Shown: positions 14,467 to 21,184, counted from the first letter of the stretch. The stretch: 23,409 nucleotides of DNA from DASWHR01 sp036398095 (GCA_036398095.1 DASWHR010000148.1:1-23409); one strand, 5' to 3'. A program made the numbers and translations. The notes: a model not told the origin generated them from the sequence alone.

Positions 14467-15696
14467 ATGGGCGCGATCGAGGGACTTCGTTGCCGTGAGT
14501 GCGCGCGGGACTACCCCGCGGCGGCGCTTCACGTGTGCGAGTTCTGCTTCGCCCCGCTTGAGGTCGTTTACGACTACGACGGCATCCGCAGCCGCCTCAC
14601 CCGCGAGCGGATCGAGTCGGGTCCGCGCTCGATGTGGCGTTACACGGACTTGCTGCCCGGCCTGGACGAGCACCGCGTGGATCTGGGAGCCGGCTTCACG
14701 CCGCTGCGACCTGCGCCGCGTCTGGGCGCGGCGCTGGGGCTGCGGGACCTGTGGATCAAGAACGACACGGCAAACCCGACCCACTCGTTCAAAGATCGCG
14801 TCGTGTCGGTCGCGCTAACGATCGCGCGCGAATTCGGCTACAGCGTCGTCGCGTGCGCCTCGACCGGCAACCTGGCCAACGCCGTTGCGGCGCACGCCGC
14901 CAACGCCGGCATGGACGCCTACATCTTCGTCCCCTACGATCTGGAGCCGGCCAAGATCGTCGGCACCGCCGTCTACGGTCCGAAGCTGGTCGCGGTCAAG
15001 GGAACCTACGACGACGTGAACCGGCTTTGCAGCGAGATCGCCGGCGAGTATCCCTGGGCGTTCGTCAACGTCAACATCCGCCCCTACTACGCCGAGGGAT
15101 CCAAGACGCTCGCCTTCGAGATCGCCGAACAGCTCGGCTGGCACGCGCCCGACCACGTCGTGGCGCCGATGGCGAGCGGCTCGCTTCTGACCAAGATCAA
15201 GCGGGGGCTGGACGAGTTGGTCACGGTCGGTCTTCTGGACGGGCATGCGACGCGGATCTCCGGCGCGCAAGCCACCGGATGCGCTCCGATCTCGACCGCG
15301 TTCAAGGCCGGCGCCGAGCACATCCGTCCGGTCCGGCCCGACACGATCGCCAAGTCGCTCGCGATCGGAAACCCCGCCGACGGGTACTACGCGATTCGGG
15401 CGGTTCGCGAAACGGGCGGGGGGATGGACGACGTCACCGACCGCGAAGTCGTCGAGGGCATCGGTCTGCTCGCTCGGACCGAAGGGGTCTGGGCGGAGAC
15501 CGCGGGGGGCGTTGTGGTCGCAACGCTGAAAAAACTTTCCGAGGCCGGAATCGTCCGTCCGGAGGAACGGACGGTCGCTTTGATCACCGGCGACGGGCTC
15601 AAGACGGTCGACGCGGTGGCCGACATCGCGCGCCCGACGATGACGATCGGGCCGTCGCTCGACGAGTTCGCGTCGTCGGCGAACCTGGACGGCTAG
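14467..15696 (+). CDS. thrC: Threonine synthase
   Basis: A 409-residue PLP enzyme converting O-phosphohomoserine to threonine, the last step of threonine synthesis. The PLP lysine is Lys109 in 'NPTHSFKDRVV'; 'ACASTGNLANAVAAHAANAG' binds phosphate, and 'GDGLKTVDAV' near the C-terminus is family-typical. The N-terminus has a four-cysteine zinc-ribbon (C9-x2-C12-x11-C24-x2-C27) common in one class of archaeal and actinobacterial ThrC. Length fits that class. ATG 14467 is chosen because the zinc ribbon begins immediately after it and a TATTCT -10 lies 9 nt upstream; the frame is open back to 14353 with no better start. A MoaD-like gene follows after 24 nt, probably in the same operon. Confidence 0.93.
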   Translation: MGAIEGLRCRECARDYPAAALHVCEFCFAPLEVVYDYDGIRSRLTRERIESGPRSMWRYTDLLPGLDEHRVDLGAGFTPLRPAPRLGAALGLRDLWIKNDTANPTHSFKDRVVSVALTIAREFGYSVVACASTGNLANAVAAHAANAGMDAYIFVPYDLEPAKIVGTAVYGPKLVAVKGTYDDVNRLCSEIAGEYPWAFVNVNIRPYYAEGSKTLAFEIAEQLGWHAPDHVVAPMASGSLLTKIKRGLDELVTVGLLDGHATRISGAQATGCAPISTAFKAGAEHIRPVRPDTIAKSLAIGNPADGYYAIRAVRETGGGMDDVTDREVVEGIGLLARTEGVWAETAGGVVVATLKKLSEAGIVRPEERTVALITGDGLKTVDAVADIARPTMTIGPSLDEFASSANLDG

Positions 15697-15720
15697 GATT
15701 CCCCCAAGGAGGCGGGCGAC

Positions 15721-15996
15721 GTGAGCGTGAAGGTCAGGATTCCAACACCGCTTCGCACGATGACCGGGGGCGTTTCCGAGGTCGGCGTCGAGGCGTCGAG
15801 CGTCCGCGAGATGATCGCCGCGCTCGAGGCGGCCCACCCCGGATTCGCGGCCCGCATCTGCGAGGACACCGGCGAGGTCCGTCGTTTCGTGAACGTGTTC
15901 GTCGGCGACGAGGATATTCGCTTCCTTCAGGGCCTCGACACGCCCCTTCCCCAAGGCACGAGCGTGTCGATCATCCCCGCGGTGGCCGGCGGTTGA
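15721..15996 (+). CDS. MoaD/ThiS-family ubiquitin-like sulfur carrier
   Basis: A 91-residue beta-grasp protein ending in Gly-Gly, the residues that are adenylated and thiocarboxylated in sulfur carriers of this family. It begins 'MSVKVRIPTPLRTMTGG', has a central helix ('SVREMIAALEAAHPGFAARI') and ends 'TSVSIIPAVAGG'. The family serves molybdopterin, thiamine or cysteine/methionine synthesis. Position 24 nt behind thrC, with a strong AAGGAGG site 8 nt before GTG 15721, indicates co-transcription, so a role in sulfur amino-acid metabolism like mycobacterial CysO is more likely than molybdopterin, but this is inference. No E1-like activating enzyme, cysteine synthase or metallopeptidase is nearby. 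Confidence 0.88.
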   Translation: MSVKVRIPTPLRTMTGGVSEVGVEASSVREMIAALEAAHPGFAARICEDTGEVRRFVNVFVGDEDIRFLQGLDTPLPQGTSVSIIPAVAGG

Positions 15997-16009
15997 CGAC
16001 CGGCCCCCA

Positions 16010-16038
16010 TTGCCCCGCGACCCGGTTCGCGGTAGCAT
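16010..16038 (+). promoter_or_regulatory. rrf2 promoter (TTGCCC-17 nt-TAGCAT)
   Basis: TTGCCC at 16010-16015 and TAGCAT at 16033-16038 are spaced by 17 nt, so transcription should start near 16045, inside the palindrome at 16038-16051. The leader of about 24 nt has an AAGGGG site. Confidence 0.6.
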
Positions 16039-16051
16039 TTTCCTAGGAAAA
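16038..16051. promoter_or_regulatory. Perfect 14-bp palindrome, candidate Rrf2 operator
   Basis: TTTTCCTAGGAAAA is a perfect palindrome centred on the predicted transcription start of the Rrf2 gene, so a bound dimer would block initiation. Rrf2 regulators such as IscR commonly repress their own gene. A second inverted repeat (GAAAAC 16047-16052 / GTTTTC 16058-16063) overlaps it and would hold the AAGGG of the ribosome site in its loop. Confidence 0.6.
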
Positions 16052-16068
16052 CAAGGGGTTTTCGGGCC

Positions 16069-16542
16069 ATGTTGCGATTTTCGCTCCGCACCGAATACGG
16101 GCTCCGCGCGCTGATGGAGCTTGCCTCTCGCCGGGGGGACGGCCCGATCCCGGCCCGCGAGATCGCCACCCACCAGCGGATCCCGCTGCGGTTCCTTGAG
16201 CACCAATTGGCGTCGCTGCACAAGGCCGGGATCGTCGCCTCGACGCGCGGCGCAGGCGGCGGGTGCGAACTTGCGCGCGACGCGTCCGAGGTTCGCGTCT
16301 CCGAGGTGGTCGAAGTGCTCGAAGGCCCGCTGTCGGCGATGTTCTGTATGGACCCGCACGACGAGTCGTGTCCGCAGACCCATCACTGCGGCCTGCAGGA
16401 GCTGTGGACGAAGGTGGAAGCGGCCGTGCGCGACGTGTTCGAACGCACGACGCTGGCCGAGCTCGTCGAGCGTCACGTGCAGATGCAGCCGCTTCTGTGG
16501 CCGGTGATGGCACCCGCCGCAACGCCGCTTCGCGCCACCTGA
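16069..16542 (+). CDS. Rrf2-family transcriptional regulator with Fe-S-type cysteines
   Basis: A 157-residue regulator. A winged helix-turn-helix fills residues 1-75 ('RTEYGLRALMELASR', 'IPAREIATHQRIPLRFLEHQLASLHKAGIV', 'STRGAGGG'). The C-terminal half has C93, C101 and C107 ('FCMDPHDESCPQTHHC'), the three-cysteine loop that carries a [2Fe-2S] or [4Fe-4S] cluster in IscR, NsrR and RsrR, so it may sense iron-sulfur status, redox or nitric oxide. No isc or suf genes are in the window, leaving the targets open. It has its own promoter with a palindrome over the start site, suggesting autoregulation. It is separated from the histone-like gene by about 135 nt holding the latter's promoter. An additional C66 lies in the wing. 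Confidence 0.9.
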   Translation: MLRFSLRTEYGLRALMELASRRGDGPIPAREIATHQRIPLRFLEHQLASLHKAGIVASTRGAGGGCELARDASEVRVSEVVEVLEGPLSAMFCMDPHDESCPQTHHCGLQELWTKVEAAVRDVFERTTLAELVERHVQMQPLLWPVMAPAATPLRAT

Positions 16543-16589
16543 GCGTCTTCGCACGCAATCGCGTCCGGCGGGAAAACCTCCCGAAAACC

Positions 16590-16618
16590 TTGAACATTCC
16601 GTATTTGATGGTTAGAGT
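16590..16618 (+). promoter_or_regulatory. Promoter of the histone-like gene (TTGAAC-17 nt-TAGAGT)
   Basis: TTGAAC at 16590-16595 and TAGAGT at 16613-16618 have a 17-nt spacer. Transcription near 16625 gives a leader of about 54 nt with a strong GGAGGAGGT ribosome site before GTG 16679. This also argues against a start at ATG 16637. Confidence 0.6.
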
Positions 16619-16678
16619 TCCCGCGGTTGCGTTTCTATGGTGAAACGCACTTCTCCCGAACGGAGGAGGTGGCACATA

Positions 16679-16984
16679 GTGCCAGCGAAGAAGAGAGCTG
16701 CGAAGAAGCGGGCCGCGAAGAAGACCGCGGCGCGCAAGCCCGCGGCCAAGAAGACCGCAGCGCGCAAGCCCGCGAAGAAGCGTGCTGCGAAGAAGCGTGC
16801 TGCGAAGAAGACTGCGGCGCGCAAGCCCGCTGCGAAGAAGACGGCAGCGCGCAAGCCCGCGAAGAAGCGTGCGGCAAAGAAGGCGGGTCGCAAGAAGACC
16901 GCCGCCGCACGCAAGACGACGGCGAAGAAGAGGACCGCTCGCAAGACCACGCGGCGGAAGTCTGCTGCCAAGAAGAAGAAGTAA
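16679..16984 (+). CDS. Histone H1-like lysine/alanine-rich DNA-binding protein
   Basis: A 101-residue, extremely basic protein made almost wholly of K, A, R, P and T in 'AAKK', 'TAARKP' and 'KKRAAKK' repeats, like the histone H1 C-terminal tail, bacterial Hc1/HctB proteins and the tails of actinobacterial HU. It probably coats or compacts DNA by charge, without a folded domain. Residues 3-31 and 32-60 are near-identical 29-residue units, a DNA duplication of 87 nt. GTG 16679 is chosen because GGAGGAGGT lies 8 nt upstream; ATG 16637 would add 14 residues of different composition with no ribosome site. It has its own promoter and a hairpin after the stop, so it is probably monocistronic and highly expressed. 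Confidence 0.8.
   Translation: MPAKKRAAKKRAAKKTAARKPAAKKTAARKPAKKRAAKKRAAKKTAARKPAAKKTAARKPAKKRAAKKAGRKKTAAARKTTAKKRTARKTTRRKSAAKKKK
16685..16858 (+). repeat. Two tandem 87-nt copies in the histone-like gene
   Basis: Unit 1 is 16685-16771 and unit 2 is 16772-16858, each encoding the same 29 residues; a third copy starts at 16859 and degenerates after about 8 codons. Synonymous differences between copies (for example AGA/CGG/CGT arginine codons) show that the protein repeat is older than a very recent duplication. Confidence 0.8.
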
Positions 16985-17002
16985 CTCGCACCACTTTCCG
17001 CC

Positions 17003-17031
17003 AAGAGGGCCTCGCGATGCGGGGCCCTCTT
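17003..17031 (+). terminator. Hairpin after the histone-like gene
   Basis: AAGAGGGCC (17003-17011) pairs perfectly with GGCCCTCTT (17023-17031) across an 11-nt loop, 18 nt after the stop codon. No T-run follows, so it is either an actinobacterial-style terminator without U-tract or a 3' stabiliser. Confidence 0.55.
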
Positions 17032-17075
17032 CGCATCCCGGCGGCGGTCCGGCCGGCCGGGGCGCCGAACGGGAC

Positions 17076-17105
17076 TTGCGAACACCCCGCCCCTCCCCCT
17101 ATAAA
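17076..17105 (+). promoter_or_regulatory. groEL promoter (TTGCGA-18 nt-TATAAA)
   Basis: TTGCGA at 17076-17081 and TATAAA at 17100-17105 are separated by 18 nt. Transcription would start near 17112, inside the CIRCE element. The leader of about 100 nt also has an all-GC 7-bp hairpin (17167-17173/17179-17185). Confidence 0.7.
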
Positions 17106-17109
17106 GGCG

Positions 17110-17136
17110 TTAGCACTCTCGTATGCCGAGTGCTAG
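17110..17136. promoter_or_regulatory. CIRCE element (HrcA operator)
   Basis: TTAGCACTC (17110-17118), a 9-nt spacer, and GAGTGCTAG (17128-17136) match the CIRCE consensus at 17 of 18 arm positions; only the final base differs. It overlaps the predicted start of groEL transcription, so HrcA should repress groEL at normal temperature. hrcA itself is not in the window. Confidence 0.93.
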
Positions 17137-17211
17137 CGAATCACCTGGAAGGAATTGGAAGCGACTCGCGGGGCGATCCCCCGCGGGGCGAAATCGGAAA
17201 GGGAGGGATGG

Positions 17212-18837
17212 ATGGCAGCCAAGCTGATCGTCTTCGATTCGGAGGCGCGGCGGGCGCTCGAAAAGGGTATGGACACCCTTGCCGACGCGGTTCGCATTAC
17301 GCTCGGCCCGAAGGGCCGCAACGTAGTCATCGAGAAGAAGTGGGGCGCCCCCACGATCACCAACGACGGCGTTTCCATCGCGAAGGAGATCGAGCTGGAG
17401 GACCCGGTCGAGCGGATCGGTGCCGAGCTCGTGAAGGAAGTCGCCAAGAAGACCAACGACGTCGCCGGCGACGGAACCACCACCGCGACCGTCTTGGCCC
17501 GCGCGATGGTGCGTGAGGGCCTCAAGAACGTCGCGGCCGGTGCCAACCCGATGAGCCTCAAGCGCGGCATCGAGAAGGCCGTCGACCGCGTGGTCGAGCA
17601 CATCAAGGGTGCCGCCAAAGAGATCGAGGACAAGGACGAGATCGCCCACGTCGCCGCGATCTCGGCCAACAACGACCCCGAGATCGGCGCGATGATCGCC
17701 GAGTCGATGGACAAGGTCGGCAAGGACGGCGTCATCACCGTCGAAGAGTCGCAGACCTTCGGCCTGGAACTCGAACTCGTCGAGGGCATGCGCTTCGACA
17801 AGGGCTACATCAGCCCCTACTTCGTGACCGACCCCGAGCGCATGGAAGCGGTGCTCGAAGACCCGTACATCCTGATCGCCAACTCGAAGATCTCGGCCGT
17901 GAAGGACATGCTGCCGATCCTCGAGAAGGTCATGCAGACGGGCAAGGCGCTCGTGATCATCGCCGAGGACGTCGAAGGCGAAGCGCTCGCGACGCTGGTC
18001 GTGAACAAGATCCGCGGCACGTTCCGTTCGCTGGCCGTGAAGGCGCCGGGCTTCGGCGACCGTCGCAAGGCCATGCTGCAGGACATCGCGATCCTGACCG
18101 GCGGCCAGGTCATCAGCGAAGAGGTCGGCCTCAAGCTGGAGAACACCACGCTCGACATGCTGGGCCGCGCCCGCAAGATGGTCGTCACCAAGGACGAGAC
18201 CACGCTCGTCGAGGGGTCGGGCGATGCGGACCAGATCAAGGGCCGCATCAACCAGATCAAGGCCGAGATCGAAAAGACCGACTCGGACTACGACCGTGAG
18301 AAGCTGCAGGAGCGTCTGGCGAAGCTGTCGGGCGGCGTTGCGGTGATCAAGGTCGGTGCCGCGACCGAGGTCGAGCTGAAAGAGAAGAAGCACCGCATCG
18401 AGGACGCCGTCTCGGCGACCAAGGCCGCGGTGGAAGAGGGCATCGTCGCCGGCGGTGGCGTCACGCTGCTGCAGGCGCAGTCCGTGCTCGCCAAGCTCGA
18501 TCTGGACGGCGACGAGAAGACCGGCGCGTCGATCGTCTACAAGGCGCTCGAGTACCCGGTGAAGCAGATCGCCGAGAACGCCGGCATCGAGGGCGGCGTC
18601 GTCGTCGAGAAGGTTCGCGGCCTGGATCAGGGCTGGGGCCTGAACGCCGACACCGGCGAGTACGTGGACATGTTCAAGGTCGGGATCATCGACCCGGCGA
18701 AGGTGACGCGCTCCGCGCTGCAGAACGCGGCGTCGATCGCGGCCCTGTTCCTCACGACGGAAGCCGTCGTCGCGGAGAAGCCGGAGAAGAACCCCGCTCC
18801 GGCCGCGCCCGGCATGGGCGGCCACGACGAGTTCTAA
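17212..18837 (+). CDS. groEL: 60-kDa chaperonin GroEL
   Basis: A 541-residue group I chaperonin; fourteen copies form the folding chamber. The equatorial ATP site is seen in 'ADAVRITLGPKGRNVVIEKKWG' and 'NDVAGDGTTTATVLARAMV' (about residues 82-100), with 'EGIVAGGGVTLL' (about 405-416) carrying the second nucleotide-binding loop. The apical and intermediate domains are complete. The C-terminus ends 'APGMGGHDEF' rather than in long GGM repeats. ATG 17212 has a GGGAGGG site and is the family start. groES is absent next to it, as for separate groEL copies in actinobacteria, so a co-chaperonin must be encoded elsewhere. CIRCE shows HrcA-type heat-shock control, and an intrinsic terminator follows. 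Confidence 0.98.
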   Translation: MAAKLIVFDSEARRALEKGMDTLADAVRITLGPKGRNVVIEKKWGAPTITNDGVSIAKEIELEDPVERIGAELVKEVAKKTNDVAGDGTTTATVLARAMVREGLKNVAAGANPMSLKRGIEKAVDRVVEHIKGAAKEIEDKDEIAHVAAISANNDPEIGAMIAESMDKVGKDGVITVEESQTFGLELELVEGMRFDKGYISPYFVTDPERMEAVLEDPYILIANSKISAVKDMLPILEKVMQTGKALVIIAEDVEGEALATLVVNKIRGTFRSLAVKAPGFGDRRKAMLQDIAILTGGQVISEEVGLKLENTTLDMLGRARKMVVTKDETTLVEGSGDADQIKGRINQIKAEIEKTDSDYDREKLQERLAKLSGGVAVIKVGAATEVELKEKKHRIEDAVSATKAAVEEGIVAGGGVTLLQAQSVLAKLDLDGDEKTGASIVYKALEYPVKQIAENAGIEGGVVVEKVRGLDQGWGLNADTGEYVDMFKVGIIDPAKVTRSALQNAASIAALFLTTEAVVAEKPEKNPAPAAPGMGGHDEF

Positions 18838-18856
18838 GAACACGTCGAAGCAAAAC

Positions 18857-18892
18857 GAAGGGGCGGGCCCGAGCGGTCCGCCCCTTCTTTAT
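18857..18892 (+). terminator. Intrinsic terminator of groEL
   Basis: GAAGGGGCGG (18857-18866) pairs perfectly with CCGCCCCTTC (18878-18887) around an 11-nt loop and is followed by TTTATCTTGTT. It lies 20 nt after the groEL stop and just before the fic promoter. Confidence 0.85.
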
Positions 18893-18896
18893 CTTG

Positions 18897-18925
18897 TTGT
18901 CAACTCTACCCTAGAGGGATAGTAT
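18897..18925 (+). promoter_or_regulatory. fic promoter (TTGTCA-17 nt-TAGTAT)
   Basis: TTGTCA at 18897-18902 and TAGTAT at 18920-18925 are separated by exactly 17 nt. Transcription would start near 18932, with a leader of about 28 nt holding an AAGGAG site 8 nt before ATG 18960. The surrounding 60 nt are clearly AT-richer than the neighbours. Confidence 0.7.
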
Positions 18926-18941
18926 CCCTATACCATAGGGT
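18908..18941. promoter_or_regulatory. Palindromic operator over the fic -10
   Basis: AGGGATA-G-TATCCCT (18915-18929) is a perfect 15-bp palindrome whose centre contains the -10 hexamer. It is framed by ACCCTA (18908-18913) and TAGGGT (18936-18941), an outer inverted pair of the same CCCTA/TAGGG box. A dimeric or tetrameric repressor bound here would shut the fic promoter. The regulator is unknown; the Fic protein's own C-terminal winged helix is one candidate. Confidence 0.6.
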
Positions 18942-18959
18942 TGATAAGGAGATTACCCC

Positions 18960-20093
18960 ATGTTGTTTTCGGCCCCGGCGTTGAGCGCAGAAGAGCAGCA
19001 AGTCCTTGAACGGATCGACGAGCTTCGCAAATCGCTTCGCTACGCCACCGCAGAGCGCCGTCGGTGGACGGGCTTGCTTCGACGGGTCCTATTCGCGCGC
19101 AACATCAGGGGCTCGAACTCGATCGAAGGGTACGAAGTGTCGCTCGACGACGCCCTGTCGATCGCGCTGATGGAAGACGAGGAGTCCCTCGATGCCGAGC
19201 AAGAAACGAAGGCTGCGGTCATCGGCTATCGCAACGCGATGACCTACATCCTGCAGATCGCAGACGACCCGCACTTCTTCTACAGCGAAGGGCTCATCAA
19301 GTCGCTGCACTTCATGATGCTCCACTACGCGCTCGACAAGAGTCCGGGCCGGTGGCGTCCCGGCGTGATCTACGTCCGCGACGACGACACCGGCCAGATC
19401 GTCTACGAAGGCCCGGACGCGATCGCAGTTCCCGGTCTGATGGCCGAACTCGTCGACGATCTCAACGCCAAGAGCGATGTGCCTGCGATGGTGCGCGCCG
19501 CGATGGCGCACCTCAACCTCGCGATGGTCCACCCGTTCCGTGACGGGAATGGACGGATGGCGCGCGCACTCCAGACGTTGGTGCTGGCGCGCGAGGGCAT
19601 CCTGGTCCCCGAGTTTGCGAGCATCGAGGAATACCTGGGACGCAACACGCCCGCGTACTACGACGTGCTGGCAGAGGTCGGACGCGGGGCCTGGCATCCC
19701 GAAAGCGACGCGCGGCCATGGGTGCGGTTCACGCTCACCGCGCATTACCGGCAGGCGCGCACCGTCCAGGAACGCATCAGTCAGACCGAGCATGCATGGA
19801 ACTTGCTCGAGTCCTTGGCCAAGCAGCAGCGCCTGCCCGAACGCGTTGTGTCCGCGCTGTACTTGGCGACGGTCGGTTTTCGCGTGCGGAACGCGATGTA
19901 TCGGATCGATGCCGACGTGAGCGATCTCGTCGCGACGAAGGACCTCGCGGCCCTCGTCGATCGAGGGTTGCTCGAGCCCCGCGGCGAGCGTCGCGGACGG
20001 TTCTACGTGGCCGCGGCGCCGCTCATCGAGATCCGGAGCGAGATCGACTCTCGGCGAAAGCCGATCGAGGATCCGTTCCGGCAATCCGGCTAA
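18960..20093 (+). CDS. Fic family protein (class II), probable protein AMPylase
   Basis: A 377-residue Fic protein, expected to transfer AMP from ATP to hydroxyl side chains of target proteins. The catalytic loop 'HPFRDGNGR' (191-199) matches HPFx[D/E]GN[G/K]R completely, with His191. An inhibitory motif S52-x3-E56-G57 lies before the Fic core, so this is class II, auto-inhibited by its own N-terminal helix, rather than an inhibitor-dependent toxin. 'SPGRWRPGVIYVRDDDTGQIVYEGP' is the flap that positions targets. Residues about 285-360 resemble a winged helix ('DVSDLVATKDLAALVDRGLLEPRGERRGRFYVA'). ATG 18960 follows an AAGGAG site by 8 nt. Its TAA overlaps the TAG of the convergent tetR gene. 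Targets are not known. Confidence 0.92.
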   Translation: MLFSAPALSAEEQQVLERIDELRKSLRYATAERRRWTGLLRRVLFARNIRGSNSIEGYEVSLDDALSIALMEDEESLDAEQETKAAVIGYRNAMTYILQIADDPHFFYSEGLIKSLHFMMLHYALDKSPGRWRPGVIYVRDDDTGQIVYEGPDAIAVPGLMAELVDDLNAKSDVPAMVRAAMAHLNLAMVHPFRDGNGRMARALQTLVLAREGILVPEFASIEEYLGRNTPAYYDVLAEVGRGAWHPESDARPWVRFTLTAHYRQARTVQERISQTEHAWNLLESLAKQQRLPERVVSALYLATVGFRVRNAMYRIDADVSDLVATKDLAALVDRGLLEPRGERRGRFYVAAAPLIEIRSEIDSRRKPIEDPFRQSG

Positions 20094-20776
20094 CCGGACC
20101 CCTCGCCTTCGATTTGGAAGCGTTGCAGCGTGGATGCTGCGATCGAAGACTGTTGCGGCGACAGCGCCGGCAAGAACGCTTCGATCAGCGTGGCGACGCT
20201 CGACATCATCTCGAAGACCTTGTCGGCTTCGCTGCGCTCGGGATCCAGGCGCGTCATCAGCTCGATGCCCAGAAACAACGCGGAGATCGCGTAGGCGGCT
20301 TCGCGCGCGGGAACCTGCGCGGCGATGGGGTGTCCGGCGAGCGCCGACGTCAAGGCATCCTGGACCAGCTCGATCCACTCCTCGAACCGGTCGAGGATAG
20401 AGTCGCCCACCGCGGGGTCGCCGATGGATGCGGCCATGAGCTGCGTGACGGCGGTGACGGTGCCGCTCTGGACGTCGTCGTCGTGCAACCGCCGCGCGAT
20501 GGCCACCAGATCCGAAAGTGACGAGACCTCGGCGGCGGCGGCTTTGTAGGTGGCGACCTGCGCGGACGACGTGGTGCGGAACGCCTCCAAGAGCAGCTTT
20601 TGCACCGAGCCGAAGTGATAGAAGATCAGCGCTTGGTTGAAGGCGCCCCGACGGGCGATCTCGCGCGCGGTGGTTCGCGTGAAGCCCTCCGCGCGAAGGG
20701 TTTCCATGGCCGCGTCGAGGATCCGCTCGCGCGTGTCGGTTTCGGTTTTCTTTCCCGTCTTTCGGCGCGTCGTCAC
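20090..20776 (-). CDS. TetR-family transcriptional regulator
   Basis: A 228-residue regulator. The N-terminal helix-turn-helix runs from 'DTRERILDAAMETLRAEGF' through 'TTAREIARRGAFNQALIFYHFGSVQKLLLEAF' (about 15-65), the standard TetR signature, and the remaining alpha-helical part would bind a ligand and dimerise. GTG 20776 is chosen because it overlaps the stop of the DUF393 gene as GTGA and has a TACCCT hexamer 6 nt upstream; the frame is open to 20950 but those residues are the DUF393 gene in another frame. It is the last gene of a three-gene minus-strand operon whose promoter (21693-21721) carries an AAGC/GCTT dyad, so autoregulation of the operon is likely. The ligand is unknown. Confidence 0.9.
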   Translation of the reverse strand: MTTRRKTGKKTETDTRERILDAAMETLRAEGFTRTTAREIARRGAFNQALIFYHFGSVQKLLLEAFRTTSSAQVATYKAAAAEVSSLSDLVAIARRLHDDDVQSGTVTAVTQLMAASIGDPAVGDSILDRFEEWIELVQDALTSALAGHPIAAQVPAREAAYAISALFLGIELMTRLDPERSEADKVFEMMSSVATLIEAFLPALSPQQSSIAASTLQRFQIEGEGSG

Positions 20777-21180
20777 GGGATCAGGGTATCGGGTCCGCAC
20801 CACGCGCAGTCTGCGTCGCCGGCGACCCAGCCGCTCCATCGCGCGCGCCGCTTCGAGATGAGCGTGAAGAAGCGACGCGCGAGCGGTGCGAGCGCCGGCC
20901 CCGACAGCCGGTAGGACCAGCCGCGGTAGCGCGCGGTCGCCCACAGGCACGTGAGGAACGCGGCGGGGCCGACCCAGGCGCGGCCCCGCTCATCCACGGC
21001 GATCAACTCTTCGCCGAGCCAGGGCATCGCGCCGAAGCGCTGCCGCGCCTCGTCGGATCCTGCCGGCAACAGTCCGACGGGAATCCTGCACGGCTGCGTC
21101 GCGAGCCATTCGCAGCAGCGGCGGCAGAACGCGCAGGTCTCGTCGTAGAGCACCCACAGTTGCTTCGGCGCCGGGTCCAT
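20773..21180 (-). CDS. DUF393 (DCC family) thiol-disulfide oxidoreductase
   Basis: A 135-residue protein of the DCC/DUF393 family. 'VLYDETCAFCRRCCEWL' near the N-terminus contains the thioredoxin-like C16-x2-C19 and the D-x-x-C family signature, with two further cysteines (C22, C23 region and C31). 'RYRGWSYRLSGPALAPLARRFFTLI' and 'ARWSG' are the typical C-terminal helices. Members are thought to be thiol oxidoreductases, often encoded beside membrane proteins. ATG 21180 lies 4 nt after the stop of the membrane-protein gene and has a GGAAGGGA site within the end of that gene. The stop overlaps the tetR GTG. Two more cysteines ('DADCAWCG') near the end form a second CxxC of unknown purpose. Confidence 0.88.
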   Translation of the reverse strand: MDPAPKQLWVLYDETCAFCRRCCEWLATQPCRIPVGLLPAGSDEARQRFGAMPWLGEELIAVDERGRAWVGPAAFLTCLWATARYRGWSYRLSGPALAPLARRFFTLISKRRARWSGWVAGDADCAWCGPDTLIP

Positions 21181-21184
21181 CTGG

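Noticed and set aside
14815..16554. 579-codon open frame on the minus strand opposite thrC, MoaD and rrf2
   Set aside because: It is antisense to three recognised genes and its Arg/Asp/Val/His-rich product matches no family; long antisense frames are expected at this GC content.
17110..18843. 577-codon open frame opposite groEL
   Set aside because: It mirrors the highly biased groEL codons and gives a low-complexity product (repeats of 'LLDD', 'VLH'); a well-known groEL shadow.
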